Part shown: positions 7,598 through 14,780 of the stretch, one piece after another
Layout: each line of letters opens with the position of its first letter
Numbering within the stretch: the stretch's first letter is position 1
Assembly: GCF_001280845.1 (NCBI RefSeq)
Contig: NZ_LGHP01000001.1
Span: forward strand, 3,560,418 to 3,624,417
Length of the DNA: 64,000 nt
Reading direction: 5' to 3'
DNA from: Bacillus sp. FJAT-28004
GTDB taxonomy: Bacteria > Bacillota > Bacilli > Paenibacillales > Paenibacillaceae
Notes under the pieces: model-generated
Told to the model about the DNA's origin: nothing
What the model saw: the letters and a program-made list of their open reading frames with translations, nothing else
Databases searched by the model: none
Translations under genes and position numbers: made by a program

Positions 7598-8836
7598 TTA
7601 CATACCTTGCAAGCTGCTCGTGACTCGGGTTTCCGCCACCTTAACACCGCGTTTCCACACCGTTCTGTGCTCCGGCTTATCCAGTAGAATATCCCGTTCG
7701 GTCGGTACCGCAAATAACACCATATCCGCTTGTGAACCCAGCCGCAGTCCATAGCTCTTAATCCCAAGCGCCCTTGCGGCCCCTTCCGTCAGCATTTTAA
7801 TCAGTTGACGAGCATCACTTTCACCGCCCATATATGCGGTTACCGCAAGCAGCCATGCGGTTTCAAGTGGATCGGCTTTACCGAACGGGGTAAATGGATT
7901 GCGTACATTGTTAACGCCGACCACAACATTCACGCCCTTCTCTAGCAGCAAACTTATCGGCGTAAGCCCGCGCCGCTGCTTCTCCTGATCACCTCGGCCG
8001 TTGATAAACAAATCGGTAGCCGGCAGGCTCATAATATGAAGATCTGCTTCCTTGATCAGCTCTGCAACAGGTTCCGCCTGCCTGCGTTCCAGCGAACCTA
8101 ACGAGGTTACATGTCCTGCGGAGACAAGTCCTTGCATCCCTGCTGCAATCGTTCTGCCAGCAATATCAGAAATGGCAAGCTGCTCAGGGTTATCAGAGAA
8201 ATCAGCGTGGAAATCGATCGGCTTGCCGTATTTCTCCGCCAGCTCGAAGACAAACTGCAGATGCGCTTCAAGATTAGCGTCCTGATACGTAATGCCGCCT
8301 ACCACGTCGCCTCCGGACCGCATCGCTTCATCCATGAGCTCAGCCGTACCTGGACTTTTGAATATTCCCTCCTGAGGAAACACGACAATTTGTATATCAA
8401 GCGCATGCTTTACCTTTTCCTTCAGCTCAAGCCCAGCCTCAAAGGCAGTCAAACCAAGGATAGGATCAACCTCCGCATGACAGCGCATATGAGTGACCCC
8501 GCTGCGAATCGCTTCGCGAATAACAGCAAGCGAACGAGCCTCCATATCTGTACGAGTGAAGCCATGCTTCATATCAGCAGTCATTCGAATCGCATCAGAT
8601 AAAGAGGCTGCTTCCTGAGCCATCCGCGAGAGCAGATAAGCTTTCTCAAGATGAATATGCGGCTCCACAAAACCCGGCAGCAGCATCCCGCCAGCAGCGT
8701 GCTCTATTAGATGCGCATCTGGTACAAACTCACCTCCACTCGGAGCTATGTACTCGATCTTTCCCTGCCGAATCCCAATATCCATGAGCCTTATTTCATT
8801 CTGTAAACGTACCTGCATAAGGAGTAAATCGAGCAA
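7598..8836 (-). CDS. cytosine-deaminase-like amidohydrolase (copy 2, altered active site)
   Basis: About 412 residues, the same superfamily branch as the protein at 1550-2773 but clearly diverged. The first metal motif is intact (VEPHIHLEKAYL) and a later His is in VSAGHVTSLGS. The position of the conserved metal/catalytic Asp of CodA (GHDDVFDPW) reads GVNNVRNPF, so Asn replaces Asp, and the HxDE motif reads HADF, without the acid. It may therefore act on another substrate, use another mechanism, or not be a deaminase. It is the first gene of the operon and is divergent from pucR. A TTG at 8836 sits eight bases after AGAGG; the GTG at 8845 abuts it. Confidence 0.82.
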   Translation of the reverse strand: MLDLLLMQVRLQNEIRLMDIGIRQGKIEYIAPSGGEFVPDAHLIEHAAGGMLLPGFVEPHIHLEKAYLLSRMAQEAASLSDAIRMTADMKHGFTRTDMEARSLAVIREAIRSGVTHMRCHAEVDPILGLTAFEAGLELKEKVKHALDIQIVVFPQEGIFKSPGTAELMDEAMRSGGDVVGGITYQDANLEAHLQFVFELAEKYGKPIDFHADFSDNPEQLAISDIAGRTIAAGMQGLVSAGHVTSLGSLERRQAEPVAELIKEADLHIMSLPATDLFINGRGDQEKQRRGLTPISLLLEKGVNVVVGVNNVRNPFTPFGKADPLETAWLLAVTAYMGGESDARQLIKMLTEGAARALGIKSYGLRLGSQADMVLFAVPTERDILLDKPEHRTVWKRGVKVAETRVTSSLQGM

Positions 8837-9089
8837 TGCCCTCACCTCTGTTTATGACTATTCATGTGGATGATGAGACGAGTCTTATGAAGAGGCTCAC
8901 CCATCGTTCATGTTATGTTATTTAACATTGAATCCCTTGAAAAGAGCATACCCTTCTCTCATATGAACTGTCATTGTTCGATTGATCCAAAAATTTGTCT
9001 TTATTTTAGATCAAACATCCAGCATACTCTTTACATCATCATAAATTGATGTTAGTTTTTATATCATAAAATAAAACAAAGAAGGATGG
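8837..9089. promoter_or_regulatory. divergent control region between the amidohydrolase/Liv operon and pucR
   Basis: This AT-rich 253-bp gap must hold the start of both the six-gene operon and pucR. It contains the perfect palindrome ATGTTA-TT-TAACAT (8915-8928) on the operon side and ACATCA/TGATGT arms with an 8-bp spacer near 9032-9051 on the pucR side. Either could be a PucR or accessory operator. No clear -35/-10 pair could be assigned. Confidence 0.4.
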
Positions 9090-10766
9090 ATGAGGGTGCT
9101 GCTCGAGCAATTGCTGTCCAATGCTATATTTTCCAATTCACAGGTCATTGCAGGCCATAGCGGCTTATCACGTGTCGTTCAAACCGTAAATATTATGGAT
9201 GCCCCTGATATCATCCATTTCTTGAGACCCGGTGAGCTGCTGCTTACGAACGGCTACTTCATGAAGGAGAAGCCTGAAACGCTGCTTAATCTTATGACGA
9301 TGATGAATCAATTGAAATGCTCCGGTCTGGCGGTGAAAACGAGACGTTTTGCACTCGACATCCCCCAAGAGGTCAAGGACGAGGCTGATCGTATTCAGTT
9401 TCCGATTATCGAAATCTCTTCGGTCGAGCATTCACTCGGAGAAATCTTGCAGCGCTCGACCAGCGTTATTTTAGATAATAAAAATGATGAACTGCAGCAC
9501 TCCCTCACAGTCCACAAACAATTTGCTTCAATGATCATGAAAGGAAACGGAATTCCCGAGATCATAACCGCTCTAACGCAGCTGCTTTGCTCGCCTGTAC
9601 TGCTGCTTAGCAGCAAGCTGCAGGTTACTGCACACTCCCATCACTTCAAGCAAACGAGGATGCTGCCGCTCATATCAGCTGCCCAAGACGTTCTAAGCAA
9701 TCTACCTTCACTGCAAACCGCAGTGCATCACTGCTTGCTCGATCCCGCATTACACGAATATCGCCATGTAGCGATTTATCCGATATCCACCTATAGGCAT
9801 GAGGGTTATTTGATTGCATTCCAGCCTAAACAGGCTTCTTCCAACCAGCATGACTTAACGCTAGAACAGGCTTCTAATGTCATTGGTATGGAAATGTCGA
9901 AGCGTCAGGCGGTGAAGGAACGCTCACGTCGGTACAAAAATGAATTTTTCTCCGATTTAATTGATGGTTTCATCGGCTCCGAGCATGAGGCTCTGCATCG
10001 TGGCAAGAAATACGGTCTAAAGCAAAAAGGAAAATATCTCCTCTTAGCCGCGCGGAAAGACGAGCAGACTGGCTCGCGAGAGGACATAACAAATAACGCT
10101 GCATCTTTATTCGATGAGCGTCTAATTTCTGAGCGGGATGTACAATATGAGCTGATTAAGCGCCATTTTTCTTTGCTGGGTGAAGTATTCGTCATGTTTA
10201 CCAAAAATGATTTGTTCGGCATGCTCTGTTTCATTCAAGAGACCGAATGGGAGGAAAGCGTGTTTCTAAAGCATCTGTCTGCTATGAGCTCTCAGCTCTT
10301 TGAGCAATCCCAGCTTAGCATCTCGCTTGGCATCGGCAACCCTGTGACTAACGTACTCGACATTGGACTCTCTTATAACGAGGCAGTCAAAGCGCTGCAA
10401 ATCGGCTATCAAATGAAAAAAACGAGGTTTATTCAGTCTTATCAATCCAAGGATATCAGCTATCTCTTCCGGATGATTCCAGATGATGAGCTGAAGCAAT
10501 TTTATGCGGAAACGTTTCAGTGCTTCTCTTCTATTGAAGAGACCGAGCAAAAGGAGCTGATGCGAACGCTGAATAATTACTATGATACCCAGTGCCAGCT
10601 CGTCGAAACGGCTAAACGGCTCTTTGTGCACCGCAATACTGTTATTTATCGTTTAGACAAATGTGAGAAGCTGATGGGCATAAAGCTCAAAGATCCATTG
10701 GAGAGCCTTCGCTTCCGGATCGCCTTCGCTATCGAGCCCTTATTACGAATAGATCCTAGTCGTTAG
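9090..10766 (+). CDS. PucR-family transcriptional regulator
   Basis: 558 residues with the standard three-part layout. An N-terminal PucR-like sensory domain (about 1-125) contains VVQTVNIMDAPDIIHFLRPGELLLTNGYF. A GGDEF-like middle domain spans roughly 280-430. The C-terminal helix-turn-helix of the PucR/CdaR type contains ETAKRLFVHRNTVIYRLDK. PucR proteins activate purine or related nitrogen-compound catabolism in response to pathway intermediates. Here it is divergent from the amidohydrolase/Liv operon, its likely target. The ATG at 9090 has AAGGA only three bases away; a GTG two codons later has better spacing. Confidence 0.9.
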   Translation: MRVLLEQLLSNAIFSNSQVIAGHSGLSRVVQTVNIMDAPDIIHFLRPGELLLTNGYFMKEKPETLLNLMTMMNQLKCSGLAVKTRRFALDIPQEVKDEADRIQFPIIEISSVEHSLGEILQRSTSVILDNKNDELQHSLTVHKQFASMIMKGNGIPEIITALTQLLCSPVLLLSSKLQVTAHSHHFKQTRMLPLISAAQDVLSNLPSLQTAVHHCLLDPALHEYRHVAIYPISTYRHEGYLIAFQPKQASSNQHDLTLEQASNVIGMEMSKRQAVKERSRRYKNEFFSDLIDGFIGSEHEALHRGKKYGLKQKGKYLLLAARKDEQTGSREDITNNAASLFDERLISERDVQYELIKRHFSLLGEVFVMFTKNDLFGMLCFIQETEWEESVFLKHLSAMSSQLFEQSQLSISLGIGNPVTNVLDIGLSYNEAVKALQIGYQMKKTRFIQSYQSKDISYLFRMIPDDELKQFYAETFQCFSSIEETEQKELMRTLNNYYDTQCQLVETAKRLFVHRNTVIYRLDKCEKLMGIKLKDPLESLRFRIAFAIEPLLRIDPSR

Positions 10767-10775
10767 AAATACAAA

Positions 10776-10819
10776 AAGGGACGATCACCGGCCAAATTAA
10801 ACCGAAGTGAACGTCCCTT
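10776..10819 (-). terminator. intrinsic terminator after hxlAB, convergent with pucR
   Basis: AAGGGACG and CGTCCCTT form the stem, with further imperfect pairing inside. Read on the minus strand it is followed by TTTTTG, so it serves hxlAB; on the plus strand it would act more weakly for pucR. Confidence 0.75.
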
Positions 10820-10830
10820 CTACACCATTG

Positions 10831-11391
10831 TTATTCTAAATTAGCATGATTGCCATACATCGCCTGACCGCTTAATGCCTGCTTCTCCATCAATCGCAAA
10901 ATGATCGCATCACATACAATCAACAGCATCTGCTCAAATAATGAGCCCATCGGTTGAATCGTAGTCGCTTCATTCGCTGCTTGATCCTTCGGGGCGCCTG
11001 GCAGCTTCACGACAACATCAGCCAAAGTGCCGATTGTCGATGCTGGTGAGAGCGTTAATACACCTACCGCTGCTTCCAAGCTTTTCGCTTTTTCCGCCAT
11101 CGGCACCAGCGATTTTGTCTCGCCGGAGCCAGAGCCAATCAGGAGCAGATCGCCTTTGCTTAGGCTGCGGGTAACCGTCTCGCCTACGACGTACACATCC
11201 AAGCCGAGATGCATAAGTCTCATCGCGAATGCCCGCATCATCAGTCCCGAGCGGCCTGCTCCTGCTACAAATATGCGTCCAGCCGAGCCAATAGCTTCAG
11301 AGAGAAGCTCCATTTGTTCCTCTGTAAGCTGATCTGAAGCTTGATTCAGCTCTTGTATGATGGCAGCTAGACTGTGTTGGTTAGGCATCAT
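10831..11391 (-). CDS. hxlB: 6-phospho-3-hexuloisomerase
   Basis: 186 residues, a single SIS (sugar isomerase) domain. GRIFVAGAGRSGLMMRAFAMRLMHLGLDVYVVGE and LLIGSGSGETKSLVPMAEKAK are the phosphosugar-binding segments typical of HxlB/PHI. It converts D-arabino-3-hexulose 6-phosphate to fructose 6-phosphate in the ribulose monophosphate route of formaldehyde fixation or detoxification. It lies five bases after hxlA, so the two are co-transcribed. The start is ATG-ATG at 11391/11388 with a weak AAGG site inside the end of hxlA. The length matches the family. Confidence 0.93.
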   Translation of the reverse strand: MMPNQHSLAAIIQELNQASDQLTEEQMELLSEAIGSAGRIFVAGAGRSGLMMRAFAMRLMHLGLDVYVVGETVTRSLSKGDLLLIGSGSGETKSLVPMAEKAKSLEAAVGVLTLSPASTIGTLADVVVKLPGAPKDQAANEATTIQPMGSLFEQMLLIVCDAIILRLMEKQALSGQAMYGNHANLE

Positions 11392-11396
11392 TCGAA

Positions 11397-12029
11397 TTAA
11401 CCTTGCTTAATCAATTGCTGCATTTCAGCAGCTGCTGCTTTGATGTCGGCTTGTCCTGTAATACCGCCGCCTACGATGATCAGATCAGGACCAACAGCGA
11501 TAACCTCCGGTAATGTGCTCAGCTTAATACCGCCTGCAACAGCTACCTTCGCATTTTTGACTACTGCTTTTATCGTTCGCAAATCCTCAAAGGAGTTTTG
11601 ACCTTCGGCTTGAAGATCATAGCCCGTATGAACACAGATATAATCAACGCCGAGTGCATCAACCTCAGCAGCACGCTCTGCCAAGTTTTTAACGGCAATC
11701 ATATCGACCAATATTTGTTTTCCTTGTTTCTTAGCCTCATCGACCGCACCCTTGATGCTCGCATCCTCTGCTACACCAAGAATCGTTACGATATCCGCGC
11801 CAGCTTCGGAAGCTTTCATAACTTCATAGCCGCCCGCATCCATGATCTTCAAATCCGCAAGCACAGTCATGTTAGGAAAAGCATCCTTAAGCGCTTTGAC
11901 CGCGTGCAAGCCTTCATTGATTACGATCGGGGTACCAATTTCTACTACATCAACAAAAGGCTCAACCTGCTTCACAACTTCGATAGCCCCTTGAATATCA
12001 ACAAGATCCAATGCTAATTGCAATTTCAT
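11397..12029 (-). CDS. hxlA: 3-hexulose-6-phosphate synthase
   Basis: 210 residues, an orotidine-5-phosphate decarboxylase-like TIM barrel. It starts MKLQLALDLVD, carries the Asp/Lys/Asp active-site motif in LADLKIMDAGG and ends with the phosphate-binding VAVAGGIKLSTLPE and IIVGGGIT loops. It condenses formaldehyde with ribulose 5-phosphate to hexulose 6-phosphate, which HxlB isomerises. The start follows GAGGAG at standard spacing. The locus could protect from formaldehyde or use methylated compounds. Operator-like palindromes lie just upstream. Confidence 0.94.
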   Translation of the reverse strand: MKLQLALDLVDIQGAIEVVKQVEPFVDVVEIGTPIVINEGLHAVKALKDAFPNMTVLADLKIMDAGGYEVMKASEAGADIVTILGVAEDASIKGAVDEAKKQGKQILVDMIAVKNLAERAAEVDALGVDYICVHTGYDLQAEGQNSFEDLRTIKAVVKNAKVAVAGGIKLSTLPEVIAVGPDLIIVGGGITGQADIKAAAAEMQQLIKQG

Positions 12030-12101
12030 CTATTATTCACTCCTCATAGGTTTTGTTTGTTTAGCTTACAACGCCTATTGTAGAGAGTTACTGCTGAAAA
12101 C

Positions 12102-12117
12102 AAAAGTACGCACTTTT
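12102..12117. promoter_or_regulatory. inverted repeat upstream of hxlA
   Basis: AAAAGT and ACTTTT arms flank CGC-containing bases about 75 bp upstream of the hxlA start. It may bind the HxlR-family protein encoded next to it. A candidate -10 box TACAAT (minus strand, 12077-12082) lies just downstream. Confidence 0.4.
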
Positions 12118-12125
12118 ATGTAACG

Positions 12126-12145
12126 TAGTACCCATATGGGAACTA
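12126..12145. promoter_or_regulatory. 20-bp near-perfect palindrome between hxlR and hxlA
   Basis: The core CCCATATGGG is a perfect palindrome, extended by TAGTA and AACTA arms with one mismatch. It overlaps the 9-mer AACGTAGTA (12122-12130), which recurs at 12680-12688 upstream of the divergent SDR gene, suggesting one regulator for both promoters. It lacks a T-run, so it is not a clear terminator for hxlR. Confidence 0.45.
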
Positions 12146-12161
12146 TAAGAATTCATTCCAT

Positions 12162-12497
12162 TCATTTTTCGTGCAGCTGAGCTGTTCTTTCTTGGTGCTG
12201 CTCGCCCCATTGCGACATGACGTTCAGCAGCTCCTTTACAGTTAGACCGTACTCTGTTAATGAATACTCTACCTTAGGCGGCACCTGCGTATAAACCTTG
12301 CGATCGATGATCGCATCATCCTCTAATTCTCGCAGCTGCTGCGTAAGCATTTTTTGCGTTATGGCCGGCATCTCCCGTTTTAGCTCGCCAAATCGATGTG
12401 TTCCATCGGTTAAATGACAAAGAATAACTGGCTTCCATTTTCCGCCTATGACTTTCAAGGTCAACTCTACTGTTTCTTTAAAATGCTGATCTCCCAA
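12162..12497 (-). CDS. HxlR-family winged-helix regulator
   Basis: 111 residues, a complete HxlR-type winged helix: VELTLKVIGGKWKPVILCHL, the FGELKREMPAITQKMLTQQLRELE recognition region and the VPPKVEYSLTEYG wing. It lies in the same direction upstream of hxlAB and is divergent from the SDR gene at 12769. In Bacillus subtilis HxlR, formaldehyde links Cys11 and Lys13 just before the ELTL segment; here the matching stretch reads HFKETVELTL, with neither residue. It may sense something else, or mainly control the SDR gene. Family is certain; signal is not. Confidence 0.9.
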   Translation of the reverse strand: MGDQHFKETVELTLKVIGGKWKPVILCHLTDGTHRFGELKREMPAITQKMLTQQLRELEDDAIIDRKVYTQVPPKVEYSLTEYGLTVKELLNVMSQWGEQHQERTAQLHEK

Positions 12498-12768
12498 AAC
12501 ATACGACTCCTTTCGTCAAAACATATTACGAACCTACAAATGTAAACGATGATCCGTCTAATTGGCTGAATATCACATAATTGCAGTCATAAGAAAGAAA
12601 CGTCATCATCATTTTGACCTATTTTCAAATAAAAAGTTGCTACTTGCAATTCGTAGAATATAACTCAATAATAAAACACAACGTAGTAAATTCCTTATTA
12701 AGAGGATATCATATCTATGCCGCTTCATACGAATCAATCAATCTACATGGAATAGAGGAGAGATAAAC

Positions 12769-13488
12769 ATGGAATTAAAAAATAGATCAGCTATCATCAC
12801 AGGCGCAGGAAAAGGCATCGGCAAAGCAATTGCCACTTCGCTAGCAGCAGAAGGCGTCAACCTAGGGATTATTGCTCGCACGAGCGCTGACCTAGAAACA
12901 TTACAAGCCTCGCTTTCAAGCACTTACGGGGTGAAAGTGTTCATTGCAACCGCCGATGTGGCTGTTAAATCCGAGGTCGATCAAGCCATTGCGACACTCA
13001 AAGAGAGCCTAGGCTCCATCGATATTCTAATCAACAATGCAGGTATTGGAACATTCGGCACATTGCTGGAGATGGATCACGAGCAATGGGAGCGCATCAT
13101 CCAAACGAATGTTTTGGGAACCTACTATGTGACTCGCGCAGCACTTCCGACCATGCTTGAGCAAAGCGGCGGAAGCATCATTAATATTGCTTCTACGGCT
13201 GGCGAACGCGGTTTTGCAACAGGCTCCGCTTACTGTGCTTCTAAATTTGCTGTAATGGGTATGACCGAGGCGCTTATGCAGGAAGTTCGTAAATCGAACA
13301 TTCGTGTAACTGCCCTTACGCCAAGCACCGTCAACACAGAGCTTGCATCAAACGCAGGTTTAAAAATAGGCGACGAGGATCGTATGATGCAAGCTGAGGA
13401 TATGGCTGAACTGGTTCTTGCAACCTTGAAACTGCCTGATCGCGTATTTATTAAAACGGCCGGCATTTGGACAACAAATCCGCAATAA
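12769..13488 (+). CDS. short-chain dehydrogenase/reductase (SDR)
   Basis: 239 residues, classical SDR. The NAD(P)-binding TGAGKGIGKA is at the N terminus, NNAGIG in the middle, and the catalytic Ser/Tyr/Lys are in the SIINIAS and YCASK segments. It resembles 3-ketoacyl-ACP reductases (FabG-like, YvaG/FabL type), but the substrate cannot be told. AGGAGAG precedes the start at good spacing. It is divergent from the HxlR-family gene and shares the upstream 9-mer AACGTAGTA with the hxlA region, the usual layout for an HxlR-controlled oxidoreductase. Confidence 0.9.
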   Translation: MELKNRSAIITGAGKGIGKAIATSLAAEGVNLGIIARTSADLETLQASLSSTYGVKVFIATADVAVKSEVDQAIATLKESLGSIDILINNAGIGTFGTLLEMDHEQWERIIQTNVLGTYYVTRAALPTMLEQSGGSIINIASTAGERGFATGSAYCASKFAVMGMTEALMQEVRKSNIRVTALTPSTVNTELASNAGLKIGDEDRMMQAEDMAELVLATLKLPDRVFIKTAGIWTTNPQ

Positions 13489-13503
13489 TAGACCTAACAT
13501 ACT

Positions 13504-13533
13504 GCCCCACGCCTTTGCTGGCGTTGGGGTTTT
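13504..13533 (+). terminator. intrinsic terminator after the SDR gene
   Basis: CCCCACGCC pairs with GGCGTTGGGG (one bulged base) over a 6-nt loop and is followed by TTTTA. Confidence 0.8.
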
Positions 13534-13593
13534 ACGTATTATATCCGTGCAGAAGCTACCCCGCTGTGCATTTCTTGGGAGGTAAAAGCTACG

Positions 13594-14625
13594 ATGACAA
13601 AACATAACATTCCCTTTTCGATATTAGATCTAGCTCCGATCGTTACTGGAAGCACGCCGGCTCATTCCTTTCACAACACGCTTGATCTGGCCCAGAACGC
13701 TGAAAAATGGGGCTACAACCGATTCTGGCTAGCCGAACACCATAATATGCCCGGAATCGCCAGCTCTGCAACTTCGGTTGTTATTGGCTACGTAGCTGCT
13801 GGAACAGAAAAAATCCGCGTGGGCTCCGGCGGCATTATGCTTCCGAATCATGCGCCGCTCGTCATAGCCGAGCAATTCGGCACGCTCGAGTCTATGTATC
13901 CTGGCCGTATCGATCTCGGGCTCGGAAGAGCGCCGGGCTCCGATCAGGTTGCAGCCCGTGCGCTGCGCCGCGGACTTGGCAACAATGGCGAGGATTTCCC
14001 TGAACAATTGAATGAGCTTCGCCATTATTTCAATCCGAGCACTGAATCACGTGGCGTCTTGCCACGTGCTGTTCCCGGCGAGGGTCTAGATGTTCCGATC
14101 TGGCTGCTTGGCTCCAGCGGCTTTAGCGCGCAGCTTGCCGGTCACCACGGCCTTCCGTTTGCTTTTGCCAGCCATTTTGCGCCGGATTTTCTCCTACCCG
14201 CATTGAAGCTGTATCGCGATAACTTCCGTCCATCAGAAGCGCTTGATAAGCCTTATGCCATGGTTGGTCTGAATGTCATTGTCGCAGATTCGGACGAAGC
14301 AGCCAAATTCCTCGCCACCTCTCAGGAGCAAGCATTCCTGAACCTGATACGAGGACGTATGGGACAGCTGAACCCGCCAGTTGACAGCATGGATGGCCTA
14401 TGGAATGAGCAGGAGAAAATGATCGTTCAAAAGCAGCTTAGCTTTACCGTTGCCGGCACAAAAGCAACCGTAAAGGACAAGCTAAACTCCCTTATCGAGC
14501 AGACTGGCGCCGACGAGCTCATTGTCGTCAGCCAAGTTTATGATCATGCAGCGCGTCTTCGCTCCTTCGAGCTTCTCGCTGAAATATTTAATGAAAGCCA
14601 TACCGCTTCCGACGAGGCGCGTTAA
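13594..14625 (+). CDS. LLM-class flavin-dependent oxidoreductase (luciferase-like)
   Basis: 343 residues, bacterial luciferase-like TIM-barrel family, of the single-chain MsnO8/YwcH type. Typical segments are [57 protein letters not shown] and [14 protein letters not shown]. It probably uses reduced FMN and oxygen, or F420-like chemistry, on an unknown small substrate. It starts after GGGAGGT and is preceded by a terminator, so it probably has its own promoter, although it lies in the same direction as the SDR gene. Length fits the family. Confidence 0.92.
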   Translation: MTKHNIPFSILDLAPIVTGSTPAHSFHNTLDLAQNAEKWGYNRFWLAEHHNMPGIASSATSVVIGYVAAGTEKIRVGSGGIMLPNHAPLVIAEQFGTLESMYPGRIDLGLGRAPGSDQVAARALRRGLGNNGEDFPEQLNELRHYFNPSTESRGVLPRAVPGEGLDVPIWLLGSSGFSAQLAGHHGLPFAFASHFAPDFLLPALKLYRDNFRPSEALDKPYAMVGLNVIVADSDEAAKFLATSQEQAFLNLIRGRMGQLNPPVDSMDGLWNEQEKMIVQKQLSFTVAGTKATVKDKLNSLIEQTGADELIVVSQVYDHAARLRSFELLAEIFNESHTASDEAR

Positions 14626-14635
14626 TCATGCAAAG

Positions 14636-14678
14636 AGCAGCATCCAAAGGCGTAAACCGCCTGGGATGCTGCTTTTTC
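14636..14678 (+). terminator. intrinsic terminator after the luciferase-like gene
   Basis: AGCAGCATCC pairs with GGATGCTGCT, with an inner GGCG/CGCC-type pairing, followed by TTTTTCT. Confidence 0.88.
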
Positions 14679-14780
14679 TATGCTTTCCTGCATGCCTACT
14701 GGAACACTGCGACAATTCCGTGGTGTAGTTTTGGGCTTATTCAGCAATACTAAGTAAATCATTGTTGAGGGTGTGAGAAC

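Noticed and set aside
10767-12029. Functional link between hxlAB and the amidohydrolase/Liv island through formaldehyde release
   Set aside because: Tempting because of proximity, but hxlAB is convergent with pucR across a terminator and nothing in the enzymes shows demethylation chemistry.
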